This document shows, piece by piece, positions 51,243 to 61,582 of a DNA stretch of 64,000 bases. How positions within the stretch are numbered: the first letter of the stretch is position 1; each line of letters opens with the position of its first letter. Both the position numbers and the translations under genes were made by a program. This stretch comes from Sphingomonas jinjuensis (GTDB lineage: Bacteria > Pseudomonadota > Alphaproteobacteria > Sphingomonadales > Sphingomonadaceae): assembly GCF_014197105.1 (NCBI RefSeq), contig NZ_JACIEV010000006.1:124001-188000 (forward strand). Reading direction: 5' to 3'. A model generated the notes under the pieces. The model searched no databases and had not been told where the DNA came from. It worked only from the letters and a program-made list of their open reading frames with translations.

Positions 51243-53663
51243 TCAGGATGTGATGACGATCCGGCTCGGCCTGGTGCTGGCCGGCAGGGTCAGCGTCACG
51301 GTGTGCCGGGCGGTGTCGACGGTGCCGCGGCTGGCGCTGGTGGCGGGCCAGCCGTGGATCGTCACGCGCATCTCGCGCCACCAGGGGCGATAGGCGCCCT
51401 GCGCCGCGGCGAACGCCAGGGTTACCCGGTTGCCGCCCATGGCGCCGGTGCATGAGACGTGCTGGCGGCGATAGGCGCGGCGGGTCGCGGGATCGGCCTT
51501 GCCATCATCGTCGTAGAGCGTCGTCGCGCAGTCCGGGCCTGGCCAGACGTGCAGGTCGAGCGGGCCGACCGGGGTGTCGGACAGGCTTTGCACCAGCGGC
51601 TGCTTGGGCAGGATCGTGCCCTCGCGCACGAAGACGGGAAGGGTGTCGGCGCGCGGCGTCAGGCGGACGACGTCCTGCTTGCCGAACGGGCCGTTGTCTC
51701 TGACTGTGGTGGTCGCTTCGGCATCGGTCCAGTAATCGAACCATCGGCCCTTGGGCAGGCAGGCGTCATAGGGCGCCGGGGATTCGCCGAATGCGTTGCC
51801 GGCGATCACCAGCGCGCGGCCGAGCGCGAAGCTGGCGCCGGTGTCGCAGGGGGCGTTCACCATCTCGGGATGATCGTAGAACAGCGGCCGCATCATCGGC
51901 GCGCCGGTGCGGTGCGTCTCCTCCGCCAGCGCATAGAAATAGGGGAAGAGGCGATAGCGTTCCTCGACATAGGCGCGGCGGATCGCCGCCTGCTCGGTGC
52001 CGTGGACCCAGGGTTCCTGCGGCGGCGACCCCTTGGTCGCATGGTCGCGGAAGATCGGCATGAAGGTCGCGACCTGGAACCAGCGGGTGAGGAGATCGGC
52101 GCTGGGGCCGCCGCCGAAACCGCCGACGTCGTTCGCGGTCCAGGCGAAGCCCGACAGCCCGAGGCTGAGCGTCATCGAGATGGCGAGGCGCAGCTGGCTC
52201 CAGCTCGAATAATTGTCGCCCGTCCAGGTCGCCGCCCAACGCTGGCCGCCGGCGTAGGTGGCGCGGGTCATGACGAAGGGACGCTCGGTGGGGCGAAGCC
52301 TTTCCAGCCCCTCATAGGTGCCGCGGAAGTTCTGCATGCCGAAGACGTTGTGGACCTCGGCATGGGTCGCGGTGCGCGGGGCGAAGCCCGATCCGTCGAT
52401 GCGGTGGACGGTGTCCAGCGGCATGGTCGAGGATGGCACGTTGAACAGCGCCGGCTCGTTCATGTCGTTCCAGAAGCCGGCAACGCCGTCACGGACGAAA
52501 TCCTTGTAAAGCGTGCCCCACCAGCGCCGCGACGCCTCTTGCGTAAAGTCGGGGAACACCGACGTCCCCGGCCACACCCAGCCTTCGAAGACGCTGCCGT
52601 CGGCGGCGTGGACGAAGCGGTCCTGGTGAAGCCCCTCGTCATAGGGCGCATAGCCCCGGTTGGGGGCCTTGGCGATGTGAAGGTCGGTGATCGCGACGAT
52701 CTTCACGCCCTTGCCGCCGACGTCGCGGACCAGCCGGCCCATGTCGGGGAAGGTCTTGGGATCGGTGGTGAAGGGCCGGGCGAAATATTGATAGTCGATG
52801 TCGAGCCACATCACGTCGAGCGGGAAGCGATCGGCGCGGAAGCGGTCGACCAGCGAACGTACCTCGTCGGCGCTCATGTAGCTGAAGCGCGATTGCTGAT
52901 AGCCGAACGCCCATTTGGGCATCAGCGGGGGATGGCCGGTGAGGTCGGCATAGCGCTCGACGACCCTGGCCGGGGTGCCGCCGGCGATGACGTAATAATC
53001 GATGGGGCCGCCGTCGGCACCGAAGCTGGTGACGCCCGCCGCGCGATGGCCGAAGTCGAACCAGCTGCGCCATGTGTTGTCGAGCAGCACGCCATAGGCG
53101 CCGCTCTCGCCGCCTACCGAGAGATAGAAGGGGATCGATTTGTAGGTCGGATCGCGCGTCTCGGTGATGCCGGCGTCGGTGTTCCACAGCGTGAAGCTGC
53201 GGCCGCGGCGGTCGAGCGGGCCGGTCTTGTCGCCCAGGCCGAAGATATGCTCCCCGTCGCCGAGCCGCTTGTTGAGAGTGAAGCGCTGGCCGTCGTAGCT
53301 TGGCGGGGCGGCATCGATCAGGATCGGCTTGCCGGCGGCGTCGGCGATGCTGATCGCGCTGGTGGCGGGATCGACGCGGACCCGCATCGCGGCGGTCGAG
53401 AAGCCGTCGGCGGCTTGGGTGACGGCGACGCGGGCGGTGCGCATCGCGGGAAGGACGGCCCAGCTCGCATCCTCGGGCAGGGCGCCGGTGCGGCTGACGC
53501 GTATGCGGACGATGTCGGGGGCGATCGCGTCGATGCGCGTCAGCGTACCGCCGATGCTGCGCTCATAGGCGGGTGCGGCTTGCGCAATGGCGGCGGTCGG
53601 CAGCGCGGCAGCGGTGAGCGGTGCGGCAAGCGCGATCAGCGAGGTGGCGATGATAGAGCGCAT
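51243..53663 (-). CDS. GH31 alpha-glucosidase, secreted
   Basis: This 806-residue protein starts at ATG 53663 (GGAGG 7 bases upstream) with the signal MRSIIATSLIALAAPLTAAA. The catalytic barrel shows FWNDMNEPALFN with the nucleophile aspartate and GFAWTANDVGGFGG following ATWTGDNYSSW, as in family GH31. C-terminal beta domains complete the normal length. It removes terminal alpha-linked glucose (or xylose) from oligosaccharides in the periplasm. It is the first chromosomal gene right of the tRNA. Confidence 0.92.
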   Translation of the reverse strand: MRSIIATSLIALAAPLTAAALPTAAIAQAAPAYERSIGGTLTRIDAIAPDIVRIRVSRTGALPEDASWAVLPAMRTARVAVTQAADGFSTAAMRVRVDPATSAISIADAAGKPILIDAAPPSYDGQRFTLNKRLGDGEHIFGLGDKTGPLDRRGRSFTLWNTDAGITETRDPTYKSIPFYLSVGGESGAYGVLLDNTWRSWFDFGHRAAGVTSFGADGGPIDYYVIAGGTPARVVERYADLTGHPPLMPKWAFGYQQSRFSYMSADEVRSLVDRFRADRFPLDVMWLDIDYQYFARPFTTDPKTFPDMGRLVRDVGGKGVKIVAITDLHIAKAPNRGYAPYDEGLHQDRFVHAADGSVFEGWVWPGTSVFPDFTQEASRRWWGTLYKDFVRDGVAGFWNDMNEPALFNVPSSTMPLDTVHRIDGSGFAPRTATHAEVHNVFGMQNFRGTYEGLERLRPTERPFVMTRATYAGGQRWAATWTGDNYSSWSQLRLAISMTLSLGLSGFAWTANDVGGFGGGPSADLLTRWFQVATFMPIFRDHATKGSPPQEPWVHGTEQAAIRRAYVEERYRLFPYFYALAEETHRTGAPMMRPLFYDHPEMVNAPCDTGASFALGRALVIAGNAFGESPAPYDACLPKGRWFDYWTDAEATTTVRDNGPFGKQDVVRLTPRADTLPVFVREGTILPKQPLVQSLSDTPVGPLDLHVWPGPDCATTLYDDDGKADPATRRAYRRQHVSCTGAMGGNRVTLAFAAAQGAYRPWWREMRVTIHGWPATSASRGTVDTARHTVTLTLPASTRPSRIVITS

Positions 53664-53794
53664 GTCGATCCTCCCGGGCGGCGCGGTCGGCGCCATTGTC
53701 GAGCGACGCTAGAGGCGGTGTGCGGTGAGGGCCAGTGGGTGCCGCCACCGTGCATACGTATGAGGCGGAGAGGGGGTAGGCAGCGTGTCGCGGG

Positions 53795-54850
53795 CTATCG
53801 CGCCCATCGGTGTTCGACCCAACCGTTCACGCGCGCCTGAAGGCGGCGCGGTACGTGAAATAGGAACGCCAATCCCCAGGCGTTCGCGATCCGCTGGAAG
53901 GCCAGGCAGATCATCGTCACCACGACAGCCGCCGTCAGCGCCGCCAGGGGGCTGAATGCATCGGGGGCGCTGAGGTCGATCAGTGTGAGCCCCATGATCA
54001 CCGGAATATGGCAGACATAGACGGGCAAGGTATTCCGTCCCAGGCGCGCGATCGGCGTGCGGACCAGATAGTCGGCCGGGATGGCAGACACCAACGCGAC
54101 GGCGCCCAGGGCGAAGCACAGCGCCTCGGGGATCGACAGCAGCGCATAGGTCAGGCTGCCGCCCCCGCCGGCTTTAGCGAGGTGGAGGGCGAGCCCGATC
54201 AGGGGCAGGGCGACGCCATAGGCGGCCGATCGCCTGTGCAGCGCCTTCATGGCGCGATCATCGAGGAACAGGCAGCCCACGACGAAATACATCCCGTATC
54301 GACCTATCTGCTCGGCGGCGAAGAAGGACGGTCGAAGATAGTCGGACCATAGCGCCGTCGACAGGGCGAAGAAGACGGCAAGCAGCACATATCTCGACAC
54401 GCCCGCCCGGACGACGATGGGAATGAAGGCGAGAACGACGAGAGCCCAGAGGAACCATAGCTCGGTGTTCGGTCTCGCCATTTCTCTCAAGATGTCGGGC
54501 AACCCGATAGTCTCACCCGTCGACTTCGACAGCAGAACGACCGGTGTCCAGAGCAGGACGAGCCACGCCAGATTGGCGCACCGCCAAAATATCCGCCCGC
54601 GCGAGGCTTTCATGATCCCCTGGGCAAGAAAACCCGACAGCAGCAGAAGCGTCGGCATCCGGGCGAAGCCGAGCGCCCAATTCACCGTTGCGAGCCATGC
54701 CGGAACCTGAAACCAGTTGCCCCCCAGGAAGACCAGCACGTGGTGAAACACAACGAGGAATACGGCACCGCCGCGCAAGGCATCCAACCCGACGACTCGC
54801 GTTCTGGGTTGAGGCATCTCGGCAGATGTCTCTGGCAATTCTTGCGTCAT
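53795..54850 (-). CDS. Acyltransferase-3 family membrane protein
   Basis: This 351-residue protein has about ten membrane segments. The N-terminus VVGLDALRGGAVFLVVFHHVLVFLGG contains the arginine and paired histidines of acyltransferase-3 enzymes, which transfer acyl groups to sugars of envelope glycans. A GRNTLPVYVCHIPVIMG segment near the end is typical of the OpgC-like branch. Length is normal. It lies 131 bases upstream of the GH31 gene on the same strand, so both could act on glycans. Confidence 0.85.
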   Translation of the reverse strand: MTQELPETSAEMPQPRTRVVGLDALRGGAVFLVVFHHVLVFLGGNWFQVPAWLATVNWALGFARMPTLLLLSGFLAQGIMKASRGRIFWRCANLAWLVLLWTPVVLLSKSTGETIGLPDILREMARPNTELWFLWALVVLAFIPIVVRAGVSRYVLLAVFFALSTALWSDYLRPSFFAAEQIGRYGMYFVVGCLFLDDRAMKALHRRSAAYGVALPLIGLALHLAKAGGGGSLTYALLSIPEALCFALGAVALVSAIPADYLVRTPIARLGRNTLPVYVCHIPVIMGLTLIDLSAPDAFSPLAALTAAVVVTMICLAFQRIANAWGLAFLFHVPRRLQARVNGWVEHRWAR

Positions 54851-55655
54851 GCGTATCGTGATGTCCCAGAAAGCGATCGATCTTTATGTGTTCGGGGGGG
54901 CGCCATCATCGGCCGGTGACCGCACTGCGTGTCACCGATCGCATCCGCTAAGATGATGCCCGGCTTCGATGCCGCCCGTCAGAACGCACCCGAAACCCGA
55001 TCACTGTGAAAGCGACCTCTCCGGCTCGCAATATCGCCTCTCAAGGGCGACAGGCATGGGGGCATATCATCGCCCCGAGCATTCACGATTGGGATCACGT
55101 GCTGCTTCAAGTTTCTGCCGACAAGGCAAATATCATCACTTAATCGAAAACACCAGAACGCGGCGAGAACATTGATCTAATCGGCGTTAACGATATTTGC
55201 TGTAGTTTCAGACCGTCTGTCGGTCGACAGTATGGCGTCGATCGGCCCAGGCCGACGGACTGATGGAGTTAATGCAGGATCACCCACGATGCTTGGGGCC
55301 GTTGCGGACTTGTTGAGCCGGACGCCGGCGATCAATCAATCACGACGCCGTCGAGCCGCATCGTCAAGTTCTGCGGCACGACGACGAGATCCACCGTCGC
55401 TGTATCGGCGATCTGACTTCAAGGCATTGAACGCAAGAGAGAAGATCCGCCAATCGCTTGACTTGCCGTGTGCCGCGGGCCACCTTCTTGTCATGGTCGC
55501 CATCGCGACATTCGCGCGTTTCCGCGCTCACGCCGGGCAACTCGCCGCACGCGTGTAGCCCGAACCTCGGGCGGCGTGCCGCTGGGGTTCGGGGTCTTGT
55601 TCGATCACTTCTGCGGGCGGCCGGCTCGCGCACTCGAATAAGTGGAAATGCCACC
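54851..55655. other. 805-base gap without a clear gene
   Basis: I find no convincing gene. An AT-rich patch lies at 55130-55215. On the minus strand a short open stretch near 55335-55425 reads like the end of an exported beta-sheet protein (DTATVDLVVVPQNLTMRLDG) but is closed upstream by a stop; it may be a relic. No tRNA or clear terminator was recognised. Confidence 0.35.
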
Positions 55656-55922
55656 ATGGCATGTCGTGATTCGGATGCCGGCGAGCGCCGGTCGGGGTCC
55701 ATCGTCCTGCAGGATCGTGACGGAGCGGTGCGCGGCTACCTGCGCAGCGAGCTGGCGAGCTTCTTCTCGCGCCGGTTCGATCTCTGCGTCGGCTATGAGC
55801 CCAAGGCGGATGGTGCCGCGCCGAAGCCGCGGGGACTGCGCCGATTCGTCGACGTCGAGATGTGCCTGATGATCGGCGCGATCGGCGTGCCGGTGCTCGG
55901 CTACCTGGCCTGGCAGGGGTGA
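55656..55922 (+). CDS. Small membrane-anchored hypothetical protein
   Basis: This 88-residue protein starts at ATG 55656. The N-terminal part is polar (SIVLQDRDGAVRGYLRSELASFF). The C-terminus is one membrane helix (MCLMIGAIGVPVLGYLAW). No family is known to me. It converges on the DAHP synthase gene with 42 bases between them. A longer frame upstream exists but looks non-coding. Confidence 0.5.
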   Translation: MACRDSDAGERRSGSIVLQDRDGAVRGYLRSELASFFSRRFDLCVGYEPKADGAAPKPRGLRRFVDVEMCLMIGAIGVPVLGYLAWQG

Positions 55923-55964
55923 TTTCGGCGCGGCGCCCCTCCCCTGATGGGGGGGGCATCGTTG

Positions 55965-57338
55965 TCAGGCAGCGGCCTTTTTGCGCTCGGCCATCTCGGC
56001 GTTGAGCATTTCGGCGAGCAGGAACGCCATCTCCAGGCTCTGGCCCGCGTTGAGGCGTGGGTCGCAGTGGGTGTGGTAACGATCCGCGAGCGATTGCTCG
56101 GTCACGTCGATCGCGCCGCCGGTGCATTCGGTGACGTTCTGGCCGGTCATCTCGGCATGGATGCCGCCGGCATGAGTGCCTTCGGCACGGTGCACCGAGA
56201 AGAAGCCGCGCACTTCGGCAAGGATCCGCTCGAACGGTCGGGTCTTGTAGCCGGTCGCCGCCTTCACGGTATTGCCGTGCATCGGATCGCAGCTCCACAC
56301 CACCGGATGCCCCTCGCGCGTCACGGCGCGGACGAGGCGAGGCAGCGCGGCTTCGATCTTGTCATAGCCATAGCGGGTGATCAGCGTCATGCGCCCCGGC
56401 ACGCGGCCGGGGTTGAGCGTATCAAGCATCTTGAGCAGCGCATCGGGCTCCAGGCTCGGCCCGCACTTGATGCCGATCGGATTCTCGATCCCGCGCAGGA
56501 ACTCGACATGGGCCGAGCCCTCGAACCGGGTACGGTCGCCGATCCAGACGAAATGCGCGGAAGTGTCGTACCAGTCGCCGGTCAGCGAATCCTGGCGAGT
56601 CATCGCCTGCTCATAGGGGAGCAGCAGCGCCTCGTGGCTGGTGTAGAAGCTGGTCTGCGACAGCTGGGGCACGGTTTCAGGATCGATGCCGCAGGCGGCC
56701 ATGAACTCGAGCGCCTCGCCGATGCGGTCTGCGGTCTCGGCGTATTTCTTCGCCCAGGGACTGCGACCCATGAAGTCGTGAGTCCAGCGATGGACTTGGT
56801 GCAGGTTCGCATAGCCGCCCTGCGCAAAGGCGCGGAGGAGGTTGAGCGTCGCCGCCGATTGCAGATAGCCCTGGATCATCCGCTGCGGGTCGGGAACCCG
56901 GCTGGCGGCAGTGAAGGCGATGTCGTTGACGTTGTCGCCGCGATAGCTGGGCAGCTCGACGCCGTCGATCGACTCCATCGGTGCGGAGCGCGGCTTGGCG
57001 AACTGGCCCGCCATGCGGCCGAGCTTCACCACCGGCAGCTTCGATGCGAAGGTCATGACGACCGCCATCTGCAGGATGACGCGGAAGGTGTCGCGGATGT
57101 TGTTCGGGTGGAACTCGGCAAACGATTCGGCGCAGTCGCCGCCCTGGAGCAGGAAGGCGTCGCCGCTGGCGACCTGTGCCAGCTCGTCGGTCAGCTTGCG
57201 CGCCTCGCCCGCGAAGACCAGCGGCGGATAGGTCCGCAGCGTGTCGGTCGCCGCGTCGAGCGCAGCGGCATCGGGATAGTCGGGCAGCTGGCGCGCCTCG
57301 TGCTTCGTCCAGCTGTCGGGGGCCCAGTTCGCGGCCAT
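55965..57338 (-). CDS. aroG: Class II DAHP synthase, shikimate pathway
   Basis: This 457-residue enzyme makes 3-deoxy-D-arabino-heptulosonate 7-phosphate from phosphoenolpyruvate and erythrose 4-phosphate, the first step to aromatic amino acids. Family motifs are [70 protein letters not shown] and [13 protein letters not shown], including the metal cysteine in GGDCAE. Length is normal for class II. Confidence 0.95.
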   Translation of the reverse strand: MAANWAPDSWTKHEARQLPDYPDAAALDAATDTLRTYPPLVFAGEARKLTDELAQVASGDAFLLQGGDCAESFAEFHPNNIRDTFRVILQMAVVMTFASKLPVVKLGRMAGQFAKPRSAPMESIDGVELPSYRGDNVNDIAFTAASRVPDPQRMIQGYLQSAATLNLLRAFAQGGYANLHQVHRWTHDFMGRSPWAKKYAETADRIGEALEFMAACGIDPETVPQLSQTSFYTSHEALLLPYEQAMTRQDSLTGDWYDTSAHFVWIGDRTRFEGSAHVEFLRGIENPIGIKCGPSLEPDALLKMLDTLNPGRVPGRMTLITRYGYDKIEAALPRLVRAVTREGHPVVWSCDPMHGNTVKAATGYKTRPFERILAEVRGFFSVHRAEGTHAGGIHAEMTGQNVTECTGGAIDVTEQSLADRYHTHCDPRLNAGQSLEMAFLLAEMLNAEMAERKKAAA

Positions 57339-57401
57339 GATTACCTTCCTTCGTTCCGGCCCGGCCTCATGCGCCCAATCGCCCGGCGGTGCAACCGATG
57401 G

Positions 57402-59312
57402 TCATTGCGCCAGAGAGACAGTCGAGAAGGTCGCGCGCCCGCGCGGATAGGCGATGCGGGTGACGCCATCCGCCACGATGCGGAAGGCAGCGACGTCGCC
57501 GGCGGCTGCGGGACGAGTGCCGGGAAGCAACGTGCCCTCAGCCGCGTCGAGGTCGGCGAGCAAGGCGGATCGGGACATCGGCGACAGAACGGTGCCGACT
57601 TGCGCCATGCCCGAGATGAAGCGGTAATGGGCGCTGCGTCCGTCGGCGAAGCGAAGCTCGATGAACACGATCGGCTCGCGCACGGCGAGGCTGCCGAGAC
57701 GAGCGACGAGCGTGCGGTCGAGGTCGATCGCGGCCAGCACCATCTGGTCGGAACGATGCGGCGGCAGGTTCACCCACGTGTTGGTAGCGAAGTCGGCGGA
57801 GCCCGCGGCAGCGGTGACGGCGCCGCGTGGCGTGGTCCGGCGTCGCAGGACTAAGCCGAGAGGGTGGCGTCCGACGATGTCGTAGCCTGCGGCGATGACG
57901 GGCAGCGACGGGCCGGTGGCGAGCGTTGGCAGGCGGTGGTCGATGTCGGTGCCGATGGCGAGCAGCAACGTCTGCGGGGCGCGGGTAGGCGTGGCAAAGA
58001 AAAGCGCGTCGTTGCGCTGGAGCGGCGCGGTATAGGAGGAATAGCTCTGCAACACCGGCCGCGGGCGATAGTCGAGGCCCGAGGCAATGACGGGGGCGAT
58101 GTCATAGGGGATGACATCGACGCTGCCGGTCACGGCGGCGGGGAAGCGGCGGGCGAGCGAGCGCAGCGCTGCGGCGCGCTGGTCGGCGAACGACTGCCAG
58201 CCGTTGGGAGTAAACAGTACCAGGCTGCGGCTAGGGGCGGCCGTCCAGACCGACACTCGCTTGGTCAGTGCGACCTTAGGCGGATCGATCGCGTCGAATT
58301 TGATCGCGAACAGCATGGTGCCGAGCGCTGTGAGGACGCAGAGCCCAATCAGCCGGGCGGCTTCCGGCCGGCCGAGGCGGCGACGGCTATCGAGGTCGGC
58401 GGCGAGCGCCGGAAGCAGAAGCGCGACGGCGCTCCAGGTAATGACGGTATGGGCGTCGGCGCGGACATAGCCCATCTTGAAGGCGATGAACGATGTCCAG
58501 GCTAGCGCGCCGAGGCCGAATAGGCCACGCGCGTCCAGTCGCCGCTTGGCGAGCGTCCAGCCGGTCATCGCGAAGACCAGCAAGAGGGTGACGAGAATCG
58601 CAGCCATCGCACCGTAGCTTGCGATACCAGGCTCGATCGACATCGCCGCCGAATAGCCGCCGATCACCTGGCCTACCGCCGCAGCGCCCGAAAGCCAGCC
58701 GCTTGCCGCCTGGCCGGTGAGGAGGAGCGAGATTGCGAGCATGGCGAGGAACGACAGCAGCGCGACCGGCAACCGATGGAGGACCGCGAAGTAATAGAGG
58801 TCGACGAGGATCAGCAGCGGCAACGCGGCGAGGGCAAACGAATATTTGGCGAGCGCGAGGGGGGCGAAGAAGGCGGCAACCGCGGCGATCCAATAGCCGG
58901 GCCTAGCGAGCGCGACGACTACCGCGGCGAACAGCGCGCCGGTCAGCCGTGCGTCGGGTCCATAAGGTGCCAGCAGCAGCGCAACGCCATAGGCCGCGAT
59001 GACGACGGGGCGGCGCGACAGGATTAATGGCGCCAGCCATAACCCCATCAGAAGCAGGTCAGCGGCCATCACCCAGCCATAGGTCGCAGAGTCGAACAGA
59101 TGGGTGGAGAGCACCGCGAGCGGACCATAGGTGAAGACAAAGTCGTGGCCGAATTGCGCGCCATGCCGCGCCGCATATTCGGCGGCGAGTATCCAGCCGT
59201 TGTCGAGCCCCATGCCGGGCATGATCGGCTGCGGCATCGTTAACAGGAAGGTGGCCAGGACCACGAGGCCTGCGATGATCGTATCGCGACGATGGGAAGC
59301 GGAAGGCGGCAT
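57402..59312 (-). CDS. Large multi-pass membrane protein, glycan-type
   Basis: This 636-residue protein has about eleven hydrophobic segments in its first 340 residues, then a soluble region of about 290 residues with beta strands. The N-terminus contains AARHGAQFGHDFVFTYGPLAVL, and the fold resembles membrane glycosyltransferases or O-antigen ligase-like proteins, but no catalytic motif is visible. It lies 18 bases downstream of another large membrane protein on the same strand, so they probably act together, perhaps on envelope polysaccharide. A degraded copy of its N-terminal half lies at 61010-61375. Confidence 0.6.
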   Translation of the reverse strand: MPPSASHRRDTIIAGLVVLATFLLTMPQPIMPGMGLDNGWILAAEYAARHGAQFGHDFVFTYGPLAVLSTHLFDSATYGWVMAADLLLMGLWLAPLILSRRPVVIAAYGVALLLAPYGPDARLTGALFAAVVVALARPGYWIAAVAAFFAPLALAKYSFALAALPLLILVDLYYFAVLHRLPVALLSFLAMLAISLLLTGQAASGWLSGAAAVGQVIGGYSAAMSIEPGIASYGAMAAILVTLLLVFAMTGWTLAKRRLDARGLFGLGALAWTSFIAFKMGYVRADAHTVITWSAVALLLPALAADLDSRRRLGRPEAARLIGLCVLTALGTMLFAIKFDAIDPPKVALTKRVSVWTAAPSRSLVLFTPNGWQSFADQRAAALRSLARRFPAAVTGSVDVIPYDIAPVIASGLDYRPRPVLQSYSSYTAPLQRNDALFFATPTRAPQTLLLAIGTDIDHRLPTLATGPSLPVIAAGYDIVGRHPLGLVLRRRTTPRGAVTAAAGSADFATNTWVNLPPHRSDQMVLAAIDLDRTLVARLGSLAVREPIVFIELRFADGRSAHYRFISGMAQVGTVLSPMSRSALLADLDAAEGTLLPGTRPAAAGDVAAFRIVADGVTRIAYPRGRATFSTVSLAQ

Positions 59313-59330
59313 GACGGTCCTTGAGGCGGA

Positions 59331-60863
59331 TCAGGGGCGGGGCGGATACACGAGGCGCAAGCTGGCGGCGGCCGCCCAGAGTGCGGCGACCGCGGCGAAT
59401 AGCGCAGCTGCGGCATAGAGGGCGAGCCGCGCGGTCGTCGCCGGTGACAGGCCGAGGCCGCCGTGCAGCGCTAACCGTTGACGGGTCGCGCTGCGAACGG
59501 CGGGCGAGACGCCGAACTGGTCGGGCAGCAGGCCTGCGATCTCCGGGCGGCGAACGATCGCGGCGAGGCGTTCGGGGAAGGGGGTCGGCGCCCAGAACAT
59601 CGGCCTGACGAACGCCCGCACGTCGTCGGTGCGGATGAACAGGCTCAGTGCCTCGGTTCGTGACTGTGCCGCGGCGCGGTCCAGTAGGTAGAAGCGTGGC
59701 AATGTCACGGCGGCGGACAGCGCGAGTAGTGCGGCGACGATTGCCGTCCAGCCGGCGGTGGCGGCCACCTGCGCCCGCCCGGCGGCGGCATCGGCGGATA
59801 GCCGCACCAGCGCGGCGGCGTTGACGATCACGCCTAGCGCCAGCAGATCGAGATAGCGCGACATCACCGCCGCCGCGGCGCGACCATAGGCGAGCGATGC
59901 GCATTGCAGCGCGAGCCACGCCGCGATGGCGATCAGGCGCCAGGCGGCGTCGCGGGGCTCGACCTTGTCGCGGACAAGCCGCCACAGCAGCAGCAGGACC
60001 GGCGCATTGAGTACGATCGGCGCGACGATAATTCCGCGCAGCGGCCATCCGGCGGCGCGGCTGAACGCCGACAACCACTGCCCGATGTCCTGCGCGCGCG
60101 AATGGCCGGTGTCGGGCGGCAGGGTGGTGACGGCGATGGCAAGGATCGTTGTGCCGATCAGCATCGCGACCCCGGCGACCTCACGCGGCGTCCGCCGCCG
60201 CGCACCGATCAGCATCTGAACGATCGGCACCGCGGCCGCGCCGATCGGCGTCAGCGCCCCCGATGCCATGGCGAAATAGGCTGCCATCGCGAGCGCGAGC
60301 CCCACCATCCACCGAGCCGAAAGGGCGGCGGCACTGGCCAGCAGCGCCAATGCCGGCACCGACAGCAACAGGACGAAATAGAATTGCGACTGGAATCCCC
60401 ACAGCGTGTTTTCGATCCCGAACGGCACCGCGAAGAGCAGGATGAGGAACAGCGCCATCAGCCAGGGTGCCTGCGCCATGAGCGATCGCAGCAGCCAGGC
60501 GAGCAGCACGAGAACGCCGAGGTGGAGCAGTGCATTGGCAATCATTTCCGCCAGCACGTTCCAGTTGCCGGCCAGCTCCAGCACCAGCAGCGCCCACAGC
60601 CGGGTAAAGAAGATCCGGTGCTCGTTATGCGGCGAAATCAGGTCGGCGAGTGTCAGCCGGCCATCGACATAGGGGATGAAAAGGTCGATCGCCTCGCCGC
60701 CCCATTGGTCCCAAAACGGCGTCGGATTGCCCGCTATGGCGATCAGATAAAGCTTGGCGGCAAGGACCAGCAGGAGCGCACCTCCGATTGGCACCAGAGG
60801 CGAGCCCAGCAGATCGATCGCGCGGTTCAACAGGCGCTGATAGGAAGTCGGGCTCGGCGGCAT
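59331..60863 (-). CDS. Large multi-pass membrane protein
   Basis: This 510-residue protein starts at ATG 60863. About eleven membrane helices are visible, beginning PLVPIGGALLLVLAAKLYLIAIAG. A periplasmic loop TPFWDQWGGEAIDLFIPYVDGRLTLADLISPHNEHRIFF carries the aspartate-rich pattern often seen after the first helix in GT-C-type membrane proteins (WDQW, then PHNEHR). Function unknown. It is the upstream partner of the 636-residue membrane gene. Confidence 0.6.
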   Translation of the reverse strand: MPPSPTSYQRLLNRAIDLLGSPLVPIGGALLLVLAAKLYLIAIAGNPTPFWDQWGGEAIDLFIPYVDGRLTLADLISPHNEHRIFFTRLWALLVLELAGNWNVLAEMIANALLHLGVLVLLAWLLRSLMAQAPWLMALFLILLFAVPFGIENTLWGFQSQFYFVLLLSVPALALLASAAALSARWMVGLALAMAAYFAMASGALTPIGAAAVPIVQMLIGARRRTPREVAGVAMLIGTTILAIAVTTLPPDTGHSRAQDIGQWLSAFSRAAGWPLRGIIVAPIVLNAPVLLLLWRLVRDKVEPRDAAWRLIAIAAWLALQCASLAYGRAAAAVMSRYLDLLALGVIVNAAALVRLSADAAAGRAQVAATAGWTAIVAALLALSAAVTLPRFYLLDRAAAQSRTEALSLFIRTDDVRAFVRPMFWAPTPFPERLAAIVRRPEIAGLLPDQFGVSPAVRSATRQRLALHGGLGLSPATTARLALYAAAALFAAVAALWAAAASLRLVYPPRP

Positions 60864-61009
60864 GGCGCGGCGGCTTAGAGGCTTTTGCGCCAATCGGCTA
60901 GCCAAGTGCCCTGCGGTCTTCGGGCGGCCATGCGCTGCGCGAATGCGCGTCTGGCGCCGGCCGATGCCCACGCAAGCCGATCCACACCAATGCGGCAAAG
61001 AGCACAAAC

Positions 61010-61375
61010 GCTTTGGCATCGATCGTGCCCTGCCATCGTCCTTCCGATCCAGCTCGCGAGGAAGCCGATCGCTAGCGGTGCTGTCAACGGCGCCACCACC
61101 GTGAGCGCGAGCAGCGCAGCGACTACTCGCGCGGCAGAGCGGCAGGGCAACATCACCAGCGGCAGAGCGTAGGTTGCAAGCACCACCGGGCGCCGCGATA
61201 CGAGGAGGGGGCAGGCTACAGGCCCGTCATCAGCAGGTCGGCGGTAATGACCCAGCCATAGGTCGTGGGGTCGAAGCGGTAAAAGCGGAATGCCGGCGGC
61301 GGCCCGTAGGTGAAGACCAAATGCCGCCCGAAAACGACACCCTGACGTGCTGTATGCTCCACGCGAGCATTCGGC
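61010..61375 (-). pseudogene. Degraded copy of the 636-residue membrane protein gene
   Basis: Minus-strand frames encode EHTARQGVVFGRHLVFTYGP and TTYGWVITADLLMTGL, clearly like EYAARHGAQFGHDFVFTYGP and ATYGWVMAADLLLMGL of the gene at 57402-59312. A stop and frameshift near 61216 then lead to LVSRRPVVLATYALPLVML, matching LSRRPVVIAAYGVALLL. The rest is missing. It is therefore a truncated, frameshifted paralogue. Confidence 0.75.
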
Positions 61376-61582
61376 TCTCCTCGAGGCGGGGAACGCTCGG
61401 TCGGCCAGTCGCGCAACCGATCGGTCACGCACAATACGAAGGGCGACTAAATTGACGCATCGGCAGGGAGTTGGTAGGCTTATTCGCGATACGCCTAGAG
61501 GGCGGGAAGCTTGCACGCTTACCCATCCGATGATAGCGGCCCGCGCGATGTTTTTCCCCACCCTCGTCATGGGCTATCGGCC

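Noticed and set aside
54969..55175. Short + strand ORF in the 805-base gap
   Set aside because: No ribosome site, no family, composition not coding-like.
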